Source: Cruorifilaria tuberocauda
Taxonomy: Eukaryota > Nematoda > Chromadorea > Rhabditida > Onchocercidae
Assembly (NCBI GenBank): GCA_013365365.1
Contig: JABVXU010000016.1
Location: 248,001 to 312,000 of the forward strand
Direction of reading: 5' to 3'
Length of the DNA stretch: 64,000 bases
Part shown: positions 36,713 through 46,525 of the stretch, one piece after another
Position numbering within the stretch: position 1 is the stretch's first letter
How the letters are laid out: each line of letters opens with the position of its first letter
Notes under the pieces: model-generated
Database searches by the model: none
Seen by the model: only the letters and a program-made list of their open reading frames with translations
What the model was told of the DNA's origin: nothing
Position numbers and translations under genes: made by a program

Positions 36713-36929
36713 ATCACTTCCAATAAAAGTATTATGTAATTAGTATACTTAGAATAAATTCGAGTGCAAACACTTTTTTATGTTTTCTTTCAAAAAACTT
36801 CATCCTTTCTTGTGCTAGCTAGTAGATCCAATACCAGAATTTAGTTTTTATAATTCTGTCAAAACCCTCTATTGTAATAGATTATACAATTACAGGATCG
36901 AATTTACTGTTGATTTGCACTTTTCCCTG

Positions 36930-38306
36930 TTACCTACTCCTCAATAAAGACAACTCTGAAGTATTTATTAAAGCTACATGACTTTTGACTTTTACGCTTT
37001 TACACTTACTTGTTGGTTGAAAATCACTCACAACAGAAGACCTTCCTCTTTGTAAACTCCTCTCAGCAATTTTTTCCTTAAATTCCCCGTCGGGAATACC
37101 AACTTTTGGCTTATTATCAAACTCTGATTCTCTTTTACTAACACTGCTAGTAGCACTATATCCATTAATGAACACTGCTTTTGTTTTACGAATACTTTCA
37201 TTAAAGTCTATATTGTAACCAGTAGATATTCCTTGACTCTTAGAATCAAATATTATCCCACCTTCCATAAATCCTTCCTCTATAATTCTGACTAGATATA
37301 TAGTTAGCCTTAACTCATCCTTTCTTTCTCCACGTCCCTTTTTTTGTTCATTACACCTCAGTATCTTAGGTTTATTTTTATTTACATTACCTTTATGTAT
37401 ATAAAACTTTGTGGTTTTCAGAGACTCTAGCAAAAGCTTTCGCTCTTCTTTGGTCAAAAAGATTGGCTCTTTCAACCAGATTCCAGTGTTTGGCACTGGG
37501 ATAATACCATACACAAGTTGAAATTTCTCTCCTATACCTACTTTAATTTTTTCATTTTCATAGGCTTCTTTATCTACTTCCTCTCTCAGTAATGTTTTGC
37601 GCCCTCCTCTATCCTCTTCAGCTGCTTTTGTCAAAAAAGTAACTCCAACTGAAAGCGATTCAGCAACTGAGAAAGTTAGCCAACTAATCAGCAATGTTTG
37701 TATTTTTAGTTTTAAACTTTGCAATAACTCTAAACGACCCAATATTTTTGTAAACTCTTCAAGAGATAACTCACCATTACCTATTTTTTTCTGTAACTCT
37801 TTTATTGCTTTTTCTAGTTTCTCATTAGAACTTAATTCTCTTGAAAAGACTTCCTTGATTAATCTCTTAAGCTTATCATGGATAAATTTTATGACCATAG
37901 CAACGTAATTTTTTCCTTCTCTTCTCTTTACAATGCTGTAGATTTGTAGGTCTGTATTTACCACGAGCTCACTGTTTATGAAGTTAAAAAATCTAAAAAG
38001 CTTCTTCAGTAAAATACCTATGTAGGTTATAAGATAGTCGTCTTCTTCACTCAAATGAATATCTGGATCAGATGCTTCAACACTAGGGCCCTTTGAAAGG
38101 GTTAGCTTCTTAGATAACAAGTCATCAACGCAACTGGAAGCCAGATTTTGCAATTCAATGCGTTTAGCAGCAATATATTTTTCAATTTTATCTGCAGTAG
38201 ATTTTAGTTGATTCAGTTTGCTTTCTGAAGATAAGTTTTCTGTTACAATCTTCCTAAGGTAAATTGGACTATCGCTTAAGTTGTCACTAAAAAAATCATT
38301 TACCAT
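36930..38306 (-). CDS. Uncharacterised 458-residue coiled-coil-prone protein
   Basis: Not recognised. No signal peptide. Residues about 25-75 and 150-210 are Leu/Lys/Glu-rich with heptad-like spacing (EKLEKAIKELQKKIGNGELS), followed by a mildly hydrophobic segment (LLISWLTFSVAESLSVGVTF), a mixed middle domain with VPNTGIWLKEPIFLTKEERK, and a basic, Ser-rich C terminus. It is the most upstream of three unknown minus-strand genes between degP and xthA. It might act as a secreted or scaffold protein, but nothing here proves a role. Confidence 0.8.
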   Translation of the reverse strand: MVNDFFSDNLSDSPIYLRKIVTENLSSESKLNQLKSTADKIEKYIAAKRIELQNLASSCVDDLLSKKLTLSKGPSVEASDPDIHLSEEDDYLITYIGILLKKLFRFFNFINSELVVNTDLQIYSIVKRREGKNYVAMVIKFIHDKLKRLIKEVFSRELSSNEKLEKAIKELQKKIGNGELSLEEFTKILGRLELLQSLKLKIQTLLISWLTFSVAESLSVGVTFLTKAAEEDRGGRKTLLREEVDKEAYENEKIKVGIGEKFQLVYGIIPVPNTGIWLKEPIFLTKEERKLLLESLKTTKFYIHKGNVNKNKPKILRCNEQKKGRGERKDELRLTIYLVRIIEEGFMEGGIIFDSKSQGISTGYNIDFNESIRKTKAVFINGYSATSSVSKRESEFDNKPKVGIPDGEFKEKIAERSLQRGRSSVVSDFQPTSKCKSVKVKSHVALINTSELSLLRSR

Positions 38307-38600
38307 GGGCCCCCTGACATAATTAAAGCGTAATCTAAATTTTAGAGTACTAAATATTCAACAAGTATTAACTCTAAAATTGCTAAAATCCCACTAAACT
38401 TCTAAACCATATAGTATACAACTTTACTAATACCTTCAATATTTTGAACTCCAGATTTTATCTTTCTTCATAAAATTAGTTTTATTGATCTCTATTTATT
38501 ATCTATTCCATATACAAAAAGTATTTAATATAGTTATTATAACTCCCATTATGACATTACACAACAATTATACTTCCCTTTCTTCTCTCGAAAGAACTAC

Positions 38601-39380
38601 TCACCATATAGTACATACAACAGGTATATGATCAGATGGATTTCTTAGTTCTCGAAATTTATCTTCTATGTAGCACATTTCTAATCTATCTGCAGCCTGT
38701 GGTGATAATAGTATATAATCTATTCGCATTCCTTGGTTCCTTAGAAATGAATTGCATCTATAATCCCACCAAGTAAATTGCTGTAAATCTGGGTGAGATA
38801 TTCTAAATGCATCTTTGAACCCAAGATTTAAAATTGCCCTCAACTTTTCACGCTCTTCTATATGGAAGCATATTTTGCCATTAAAAAAAACAGGATCAAA
38901 AACATCAATTTCATCTAGCGCAACATTATAATCACCGGCTACAATAGTCAGCTCTTCATTTTTCAATAAATCATTTGTTTTTTTATATAAGTTATCATAA
39001 AACTTAAGCTTATATGCAAAAGCACAAGAATCAGGGCTCTGACCATTTGGAATATATATACTTGCCACTCTTACCTTTTGATTATTGTATTTTATTACGC
39101 ATTCTACATAACGTGCTTCCTTGTAATCCTTTACAATATCAATTGTAAATGTCTCGAGTATTGGATGTTTAGATAAAATGCAAACGCCATTCCTTGCAAC
39201 CTGTCCATAGACAGCACATTTATATCCAAGCCTTTCTATCTCATCATAAGGAAACTGCTTCTCCGTGCATCTTATCTCTTGCAGTAGAATTATATCTATT
39301 TGATCATCAATTATGAAATCACAAACTTGGCCAATCCTCCTGCGTATAGAGTTCACGTTCCAAGTTGCAACTTTCAACAT
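38601..39380 (-). CDS. xthA: Exodeoxyribonuclease III (AP endonuclease)
   Basis: Cuts DNA at abasic sites and removes 3' blocks in base excision repair. The 259 residues have full family length and all hallmark motifs of the EEP fold: WNVNSIR at the start, LQEIR with the metal-binding Glu near 35, YIPNG, GDYNVA, RIDYIL and the terminal SDHIPV. The start overlaps the hemD stop by one base (TAATG), so translation is probably coupled to hemD. Confidence 0.95.
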   Translation of the reverse strand: MLKVATWNVNSIRRRIGQVCDFIIDDQIDIILLQEIRCTEKQFPYDEIERLGYKCAVYGQVARNGVCILSKHPILETFTIDIVKDYKEARYVECVIKYNNQKVRVASIYIPNGQSPDSCAFAYKLKFYDNLYKKTNDLLKNEELTIVAGDYNVALDEIDVFDPVFFNGKICFHIEEREKLRAILNLGFKDAFRISHPDLQQFTWWDYRCNSFLRNQGMRIDYILLSPQAADRLEMCYIEDKFRELRNPSDHIPVVCTIW

Positions 39381-40087
39381 TAGTGATCTTTATTAATTAT
39401 ATTAATTAAACTTTCCATGGTAGGTAGCTTCGATGTCATAATCTTTTTCCACTTGACTAACTTTAAACTATCAGCAATATTCTTACTCATAGTATATGCG
39501 ATTATACTCGCCATTGTATATGATAGACCGCTTTTTAGGACTAAAGAACAAAACACTCTTGCTGTCTGTGAGGAAAAAAAAACAATACTATTGACTTTAT
39601 TACCAGATAATAAGTTTTTGCACCTATTGGTTAGGCTCTTTTTAATGATTGTTTTATAGAGTATGACTTCTCTCACATAAAAACCTTCTTCAGATAACCT
39701 CTTCTTTAAATCGCACGATACTTCTTGCCCTCTTATATACAAAAACTTTACTGTTATTGAATAGTGATTTTTTATAAATGATACCAGACCATCAACATTG
39801 CTATCTGCTGATATAATATTAGAGAATCCTAAATCCTTTGCAGTTTGCATAGTCGAGTTGCCAACTGCAACAATCTGAATATCATCTACCTTACATATTT
39901 GAGTAAATGCCTTTACACTATTCTTGCTTGTAGATATTACTACATCAAATTCATATGTAGATATATCAGGCTGTAAGTACTTTATTGTGAACACCGGCTC
40001 TATATATACTTTATATCCATATTTTCTCAACGTATTTCTTGTGTTCAATGAATCTGATAAAGGTCTCGTTAATAAGATGGACTTCAT
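39380..40087 (-). CDS. hemD: Uroporphyrinogen-III synthase
   Basis: Closes hydroxymethylbilane to uroporphyrinogen III, the branch point of tetrapyrrole synthesis; it acts directly after HemC (gene at 60,322). The 235 residues match family length. The family is weakly conserved; visible are the ILLTRP start, FDVVISTSKNSVKAF, IVAVGNSTMQTAKDLGF and the C-domain VFFSSQTARVF. Upstream of xthA with a one-base overlap. Confidence 0.88.
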   Translation of the reverse strand: MKSILLTRPLSDSLNTRNTLRKYGYKVYIEPVFTIKYLQPDISTYEFDVVISTSKNSVKAFTQICKVDDIQIVAVGNSTMQTAKDLGFSNIISADSNVDGLVSFIKNHYSITVKFLYIRGQEVSCDLKKRLSEEGFYVREVILYKTIIKKSLTNRCKNLLSGNKVNSIVFFSSQTARVFCSLVLKSGLSYTMASIIAYTMSKNIADSLKLVKWKKIMTSKLPTMESLINIINKDH

Positions 40088-40582
40088 TCTAACTTGTTTT
40101 ACTATAGATAAAAATAATACCTTTATAAATAAATTACTAAATAAAAATTTTCTAGCTATAGCAATGATAGTTACTGGTACTTTTAATAACTTAGAGTTTT
40201 ACTATTTTTTTGTAAAATTGTCATACTAAATATAAACATTGATCCCTTCCCTTCTTAGTTACCTATTACTTCAACAGCACATTTGTATAATAGGTATGCT
40301 ACTAATTTCTATCTGCTTTTTTATTATTTTACTATAGATTTGAGATCAAGTATTATACAATATAGTCTGCTTCAATTGTTCTTACTACTTAGGCACTACA
40401 TAACTTGTATTCCATAAAAAGTTAGGTAATCTAAGATGAATTACCATATTAAGCTATATGTAACCTAGCATCCTTAGCGAGTTCATGTTTTCCTGTAAGA
40501 AAGCCTCTCTTCCCTCATAAATTCAAACTTAGCAAGCATATACGTTACAAAGTTACTTTGCTTAAAAATAAAAAATTAAGAG
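40088..40582. other. Intergenic region before tRNA-Leu
   Basis: About 500 bases with no supported gene. The open frame here is the antisense shadow of hemD running on. It probably holds the hemD promoter. Confidence 0.5.
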
Positions 40583-40667
40583 TGCCAGAGAGAAGATTTG
40601 AACTTCCATAACTTGAAAAGTTACTAGCACCTGAAGCTAGCGCGTATACCAATTTCGCCACCCTGGC
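40583..40667 (-). tRNA. tRNA-Leu (anticodon CAG)
   Basis: Minus strand: acceptor GCCAGGG pairs with CTCTGGC (one G-U), anticodon stem CTAGC/GCTAG with loop TTCAGGT (anticodon CAG), a long variable arm (AACTT/AAGTT) typical of class II tRNAs, a T arm with TTCAAAT loop, and discriminator A. CCA is not encoded, unlike the tRNA-Gln in this window. Confidence 0.94.
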
Positions 40668-40728
40668 TTTTTGTAGTTTACTATATTAAAATTAAATAAT
40701 ACACTTAAGTAACTTTTAGTTCAAGGCA

Positions 40729-42156
40729 ATGCCAGATAACATAGACATAGATCAAATATTTTTTGCTCAAAATGATGTGAATATTAGTAATATACATAAA
40801 ATAGTCAGTAATGCTCTGAGCAATAGTGATGGTGGTGAGCTATTCTTAGAGTTTTGCCAATCAGAGTCTTTGATTTTTAATGATAACATACTGAAGCATA
40901 TGAATTTGAATACCAGAAAAGGTTTTGGCCTGAGGTCTTTTTGCGAGAGTAATACGTCCTTTATATGCTCTTCTGAGATCAGTGAAAAAGAAATTAGTAA
41001 CGCTGCTTCTATAGTGAGAAGTTCAACATCTTTAAACAAAGCAAATTTCACAAGATTAAAAGATGAGACAAAGAATCTATATCATAGGATTAACCCAATA
41101 AATGAAATAGATCTGACCTCAAAAATAAAGCTGATTAATGAAGTTAATGAGTATGTAAGGTCTAAGAATACTTGTGTAAAGCAAGTAAAGGTAACTCTGA
41201 GTGGAGAGTGGCAAGTTATACAAATAATAAGAGACGATTACAGATTAAGTGACATCAGGCCCTTGGTTTGTTTTAATGTGATAGTTATTGTAGAGAAAAA
41301 TGGCCGTACTGAAAGGGGTTTTGCTGGGCATGGAGGAAGGAACTTTTATAGTAAATTTATCTCTGAAAAAAAATGGAAAGGAGTTGCAAACCAAGCGCTA
41401 GAACAAGCATTAGTAAACCTTGAAGCAGTTCCAACTCTAGCTGGAGAGATGACGGTTGTCCTAGGTTCAGGTTGGCCTGGGGTTTTGTTACATGAAGCTG
41501 TAGGTCATGGGCTTGAAGGTGATTTTAATCGTAAAGGAGTTTCAGCATTTTCAGATTCTATTGGCAAGCAAGTAGCATCTGACGCCATTACAGTAGTTGA
41601 TGATGGAACTTTACCTAACTTACGTGGTTCTATTAGTATAGATGATGAAGGCACAACTGCTAGTTATAACGTATTGATAGAAGATGGAATTTTAAAGGGA
41701 TATATGCAGGATTATATGAACGCTAAACTCATGGGTGTCAACACAACTGGTAATGGCAGAAGGGAAAGCTATAAAAAAATTACTATGCCACGCATGACAA
41801 ATACCTATATGTTACCAGGCAAGTATACACCAGAAGAAATAATATCTAGTGTAAGAAAAGGTCTATATGCAGTAAATTTTAGTGGCGGGCAAGTTGATAT
41901 AACTTCAGGGAAATTTATCTTTTCATCCTCAGAAGCCTATTTAATAGAAAATGGTAAAGTTACACAGCCTGTCAAAGGTGTGACACTAATCGGTGATGGT
42001 CCAACAGTACTGAAGAAAATATCTATGATTGGCAACGATTTAAAGCTAGATCCTGGCATTGGCACGTGTTCAAAAAATGGGCAAGATGTACCAGTTGGCG
42101 TTGGTCAACCAACACTCAAGATCGATTCAATCACAGTAGGGGGAACTGAGCTATAA
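40729..42156 (+). CDS. tldD: Metalloprotease TldD
   Basis: Forms a heterodimeric protease with TldE/PmbA, known in other bacteria for processing modified peptides and antitoxins. The 475 residues carry the family's zinc site HEAVGH at 255-260, with the third ligand region GLEGD at 261-265, preceded by the conserved GSGWPGVLL. The C-terminal SGGQVDITSGKFIFSSSEAYLIENG is also typical. No tldE is in this window. Its stop overlaps by six bases the end of the convergent gene fragment at 42,151. Confidence 0.95.
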   Translation: MPDNIDIDQIFFAQNDVNISNIHKIVSNALSNSDGGELFLEFCQSESLIFNDNILKHMNLNTRKGFGLRSFCESNTSFICSSEISEKEISNAASIVRSSTSLNKANFTRLKDETKNLYHRINPINEIDLTSKIKLINEVNEYVRSKNTCVKQVKVTLSGEWQVIQIIRDDYRLSDIRPLVCFNVIVIVEKNGRTERGFAGHGGRNFYSKFISEKKWKGVANQALEQALVNLEAVPTLAGEMTVVLGSGWPGVLLHEAVGHGLEGDFNRKGVSAFSDSIGKQVASDAITVVDDGTLPNLRGSISIDDEGTTASYNVLIEDGILKGYMQDYMNAKLMGVNTTGNGRRESYKKITMPRMTNTYMLPGKYTPEEIISSVRKGLYAVNFSGGQVDITSGKFIFSSSEAYLIENGKVTQPVKGVTLIGDGPTVLKKISMIGNDLKLDPGIGTCSKNGQDVPVGVGQPTLKIDSITVGGTEL

Positions 42157-43052
42157 ACCATGCTGATTTCCTACTACTTTTCTACGATCATCTTCTTTCC
42201 ACTGAAAGGATTTATTTTGGTTGGCCTTAACTTTATCAAACATAGTAAATAGCTTACTGTTTTCTCTTGTTTTGACAGGCAATTTGTCCTTTTCAATTTC
42301 TGTTCCTAAAATTTTACTAATACCATCACTAATTTTATCGCTCCATTTCATCTTATCTAACGAATTAGGATTATATAAGGTATCTTTTTTATCATTTGAA
42401 AAGAGGCTCTTTATTGCTACTGATATGGATAATATAAGAAGAATACAATTGATTGTTGACATAACTGGGCTAATGCTAAATACCAGTGTTGAAAAAGCAA
42501 AAAGGATAATATGGGATAAAAATTTGCATAAGAATATCATTACCATCCCTTCATCACCAAGTAGTAATCCATCATTTTCTTTTTTGCCTTTATTAGGAAA
42601 TAACAATCCACACTTGAAAGAACCAAAAAAAAATTAGGATCTATGTTGATCCCAAATAGCCACCCAATAAGCTTCACAAAAGAATCTTTAGCTTCCGTGT
42701 TGCATATATCAGACATGCATTCATCAATTATTTTCTCTACTTCACCATTCTTTAAATTTTCTTTGCTTGCTAAATTCCCTTTCTTAACTCTCTCAAGTAT
42801 AGAAAGCAAAAACTGAAGAAAACTTTCTTCACTTAGTAATTTTATATATTTTAATTTAGCATTTTTGAATACAAACTTGCCTTGATCTAGCATGAAAGTA
42901 AATGCAACCTTATCCTCTTCTTTTATCTCTTCAGAGAGCACTTTATTTTTTATCAATTGCATAAAGGTATAATATATTACCTTATACTTCCCTTCGGGGA
43001 TTACTTCACTATCTTTACTTAAAACTTTAAAAGGCTCAAATTCCTCACGCAT
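42151..43052 (-). pseudogene. Uncharacterised gene split by a frameshift at a homopolymer
   Basis: Two open frames overlap here: 42,540-43,052 (170 codons, starts MREEFEPFKV) and 42,151-42,606 (151 codons). The first runs through a nine-base T run (plus strand A9 at 42,625-42,633) and then ends in a poor tail. Changing frame at that run joins straight into the second frame through GSFKCGLLFPNKGKK, which is well-composed sequence. The first half is charged and cytosolic, the second has two hydrophobic helices, so the ancestral form was probably a membrane protein of about 300 residues. Either the gene is broken, the run slips during expression, or the base count is an assembly error. Family not recognised. 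Confidence 0.65.
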
Positions 43053-43339
43053 AGAGATTCGATACTGACCCGTGTACTCATATATATTTAAATTATATCT
43101 TATTTTTCATATCAGTTCAAATAATCTTTTCCTCAAAATTTTATCACTTAAATCATAACTAAGATTAAAACCTCAATTACAGTTGATTTGACCTTCATCT
43201 TAAATAGTACAAAAATTTTCACTATATTTCTTACCATACATTTCATGTGTTTTACTACTTCTTGTGCATTATTGCCTATAACTCAATTAGTAGTTTACTA
43301 CGAACCTGGAGAATTATTTTGCTTCTTTACTTGCAATAA

Positions 43340-44118
43340 ATAAGTACCTACCCTCCATTCATATAGATCTTTATCCTAGATAAAAGAAGAAATAATGACT
43401 AATATATTCAGAAGCCTCTTAAGCAGGTAGCTTTAAAACTGCTTCTAAAGCAGGACAGGTTACGCTATATAATGGCTAAGACAACTATTGGAATTTTTTA
43501 TCTTATTTGTTTATCTGTACCTTCTTCTTGTACTCGAAAACTTGCTTTATAGTGACATTAGTAATCTAAATATCTTAAAGATGCTGCACCGTGTACCAAA
43601 AGTCTCAATCCTATTCGAACAATTGATAAAACACACAACTATCACCTTTTCGCTCCAATGAATACTTATCCAGTCAGATTTCACCGCTCTCCTTATAGGA
43701 ATACCATCTAGATTAGAGAGTTACTAGGACTGAGGGATTTCTACTGAAACTATCAAAACCTACATGCACTTTACTCTATGAGAGGATTAACCATCTATTA
43801 AACGCGCCAGTGCAAGTACCATCTAGTTTATTTGAGTGTTAACAATCTAAAATATTACTTATAATTTTAGCCACTTACATTCTAAATCATTCCAAAACTT
43901 CAGAGTCTATGTATAAGTCCAAATTTTGACCTTTCTTTTTTCTGGAATGGACATGTCCTAAAAACAAAACTCAACTTGATTTTTTAGTAAAGCAAATATT
44001 AAACCTCCAACTGATGCTTGATATATCACTTCCAAATATAGTGAGAAGAGTAACTACTAAAATTTACTAAGAATTTCTATCACCTTGAACATTTAGCAAT
44101 ACTACACTTTCTCTCTAG
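43340..44118 (-). pseudogene. polA: Decayed polymerase domain of DNA polymerase I
   Basis: Directly after the stop of the truncated polA frame, the minus strand still carries recognisable pieces of the family A polymerase domain in shifting frames. About 43,714 down: NLDGIPIRR, like the NLQNIPIR motif. About 43,600-43,645: VIVVCFINCSNRIE, where NCSNRIE sits at the DYSQIEL motif A position, without the catalytic Asp. About 43,418 down: EASEYISHYFFFYLG with two in-frame stops, like EAxxYIxxYFxxYPGI. Order and spacing match the family. The region therefore is a relic and not empty spacer. Confidence 0.72.
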
Positions 44119-45492
44119 TTAAACATCATTCATAAGCAGCTTATCAAAACGCTCATAGACTGTAAAAAGCTTTTCCTGAAATAGTCTTTGCGTTAGCTTT
44201 TTATAGATCACTACTAATGTTTTTGCTGAAAAAGTTTTTATACTTCCACTTAAGTTATGAATAACTATGCTCAAGATACTATGATCATGCTTCTCTCTAT
44301 CAAGACTATATGACATTATCATCAAATCGTCAACTGAGCTTAGCACTTTTTCTATTACAGGAAATATTTTTCTTATTTCCCTAATGTTGCATATTATTTT
44401 AAGTACTCCTCTTAAAAGCAGAGTTGAATTTACTATAACCAATGCATCTTGCAGGCAATTTTGGTTTATATAAAAAATACTATCCTCACTATAAGATAAG
44501 GAAACCATGTTTAATACATTATTTTCAAAATGACAGTAGATTGCAATTTTACCATTATATCTACAACACTCTAAAAATTTTTCTAATCTTTCGCTTCCAT
44601 ATTCTATTTTATCTTTTATTCCAGGTTTACTTTGTGGAAAAAGCTTCTCTATTTTGTATACTAAAGAATGAAATTCATACTTCTTCAAAAAGGGTAGCAA
44701 TTCCCTTGTGTTTGGAGAATAGACCTCATATTTTGCAATATCACACTGAAGATTTACTTTTTCACATAGAGAAAAAAGTTTTTTTGAAAGCAATGCTTTT
44801 TCTTTATGTTCAGTGAAAATATTACGAATCCTTGTTTGCTTGATGTTATTAATATTTTCCATAATATTATCTACCGAATTAAACTCATCTAGAAGTTTAA
44901 TCGCGGTTTTTGGACCTATTCCTGGAACACCAGGAATGTTATCAGGTACATCACCAATTAGAGAAAATAAATCAAGAAGTTTACTTGAATTTACACCAAA
45001 CTTTTCTATTACTTGTTTTTCATTTATATATATATTTTTAATAGGATCAAATATAAGAATATTGTAACTCAACAGCTGAAGCAAATCTTTATCTGATGAA
45101 ACTACTACTACTTTGAAGCCTTTATGGTTAGCATATTTTGCAACTAGTGTTGCAATTATATCATCTGCTTCATAGCCTTCAACCTCTTCGTAACTAAGAT
45201 TAAAGGCTTCTATTGCTTCCTTCAGTATTGCAAATTGCGTGATTAAATCTTTATGGGGTGTTATTCTGTTTGCTTTGTACTTATAATATAAATCGTGCCT
45301 AAAATTCTTCTTCCCAGAGTCAAGTGCTATAACTAAGTAATCTGAACATGTAATATACTTTAGAATCATATTAAGAAAGCCATATACAGCCCCTATTGGG
45401 ATGCCAGTTGTAGTGATTAAATTATGCAAAACATAATAAGCCCTGAAAAGAAAACCATAACCATCAACAATTGTGAAAATTTTTTCTTGCAT
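44119..45492 (-). CDS. polA: DNA polymerase I remnant: 5'-3' exonuclease domain plus 3'-5' exonuclease-like domain
   Basis: The 457 residues cover only the N half of a normally 850-930-residue protein. Residues 1-290 are a complete 5' nuclease: VDGYGFLFRAYY, DSGKKNFRHDLYYKYKANR, GYEADDIIATL with its acidic pair, SSDKDLLQLL, and the helix-hairpin-helix PGVPGIGPKTAIKLL. Residues about 300-440 resemble the 3'-5' exonuclease-like domain but lack the DEDD acidic set, so proofreading is unlikely. The frame stops where the polymerase domain should start; relics follow downstream. The surviving part could still work as a flap nuclease in Okazaki processing, as stand-alone 5' nucleases do in other bacteria. 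That is inference. Confidence 0.85.
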   Translation of the reverse strand: MQEKIFTIVDGYGFLFRAYYVLHNLITTTGIPIGAVYGFLNMILKYITCSDYLVIALDSGKKNFRHDLYYKYKANRITPHKDLITQFAILKEAIEAFNLSYEEVEGYEADDIIATLVAKYANHKGFKVVVVSSDKDLLQLLSYNILIFDPIKNIYINEKQVIEKFGVNSSKLLDLFSLIGDVPDNIPGVPGIGPKTAIKLLDEFNSVDNIMENINNIKQTRIRNIFTEHKEKALLSKKLFSLCEKVNLQCDIAKYEVYSPNTRELLPFLKKYEFHSLVYKIEKLFPQSKPGIKDKIEYGSERLEKFLECCRYNGKIAIYCHFENNVLNMVSLSYSEDSIFYINQNCLQDALVIVNSTLLLRGVLKIICNIREIRKIFPVIEKVLSSVDDLMIMSYSLDREKHDHSILSIVIHNLSGSIKTFSAKTLVVIYKKLTQRLFQEKLFTVYERFDKLLMNDV

Positions 45493-46059
45493 CTGAATGC
45501 TTATATGGTACTCAATAATCTATTATTTAGGCATAAAATCAAGTCTTTGTTTTTTATATTTGAGCGCTACAGAGGCCTTCCTAAAGCAGCATTCATGTAT
45601 AGTCATATTTAATCATTTGTATCTAAGTTGTATTACTAGCAAATTGAAAATAAACGAAGTGAGACCTGAAGTTAATACAAGCAACAGAACATCTAAAATA
45701 GTCAGAGAGATACCTCATTAATTTTAATATAGTATGAGCATCAAGCGATGAAGTGATATTATCAAATTTCAGTACAGAAATCATAAAGAAGTCTTTACAT
45801 ATCAAAAGTAGAATGCCCCTCCCGTTAAGGAGACTAACAATAACAAAAGACCCTCCCTCTATTAAACCCTTTCAAGTAGCAGAAATTACCTATTAAGGGA
45901 AAATTTAAAAGTTTCAGCACGTCCTATAATAGTGTTAAAAAACTTTATTTCACTAATGAAAAAATCACTTCAAATAAAGAATAAGTAGAATAACATGTAA
46001 TAAAAGCTTATCAAGACTAACTGATAGAGTAAATCATTTACCCTTATAATCAAAAAAAT
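45493..46059. other. Gene-poor spacer upstream of polA
   Basis: No intact gene. Short open frames on both strands (for example 45,623-45,805 minus) have no recognisable motif. Confidence 0.4.
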
Positions 46060-46430
46060 AGAACCAAAGCAAGGAATCAAAATGGGGAATTAAGTCTGAT
46101 AGAAAATATTAAAATGCAAAAGTTTAATAGCTTTATATTTTATAGATCTTGCAGCACAAGTATTATATACAACTAAAAAGTGTTAGAGATCTAGTCATCT
46201 GATATGAATGGTATGAAAATACACAGATTTACAATACATATAAAGCTAGTGCTATATTGCAAGGAGCAGTAATATTAAAGAAAAAGTAGATAAAAAGTCT
46301 CAAAAGAGATGTACAGGCTCATAAAAGCATGAGGGACATAACTCAACTAAGAAATATAAACGAACTATTAGATTTAATTATGAAATTTGGGCAAGCAGGT
46401 CAACTATTGTAACAAGCTTTAGGATTATAA
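46060..46430 (+). pseudogene. Decayed coding sequence, family unknown
   Basis: Coding-like peptide runs in different frames, joined by small shifts and broken by stops: NQNGELSLIENIKMQKFNSF, then IDLAAQVLYTTKK in the next frame, then from 46,182 a long frame with in-frame stops that includes YEWYENTQIYNTYKASAILQ and MRDITQLRNINELLDLIMKF. The composition is that of a soluble, helical protein and is unlike random AT-rich spacer. I could not match it to a family. Confidence 0.5.
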
Positions 46431-46525
46431 GAATGAGAAAAAGTCTAAAATTTTACTTAAGAATACAAAGCACCTATACAGGTAATATAAACTATTCTCG
46501 TTATTTTATAGTTTGATTACAGTAT

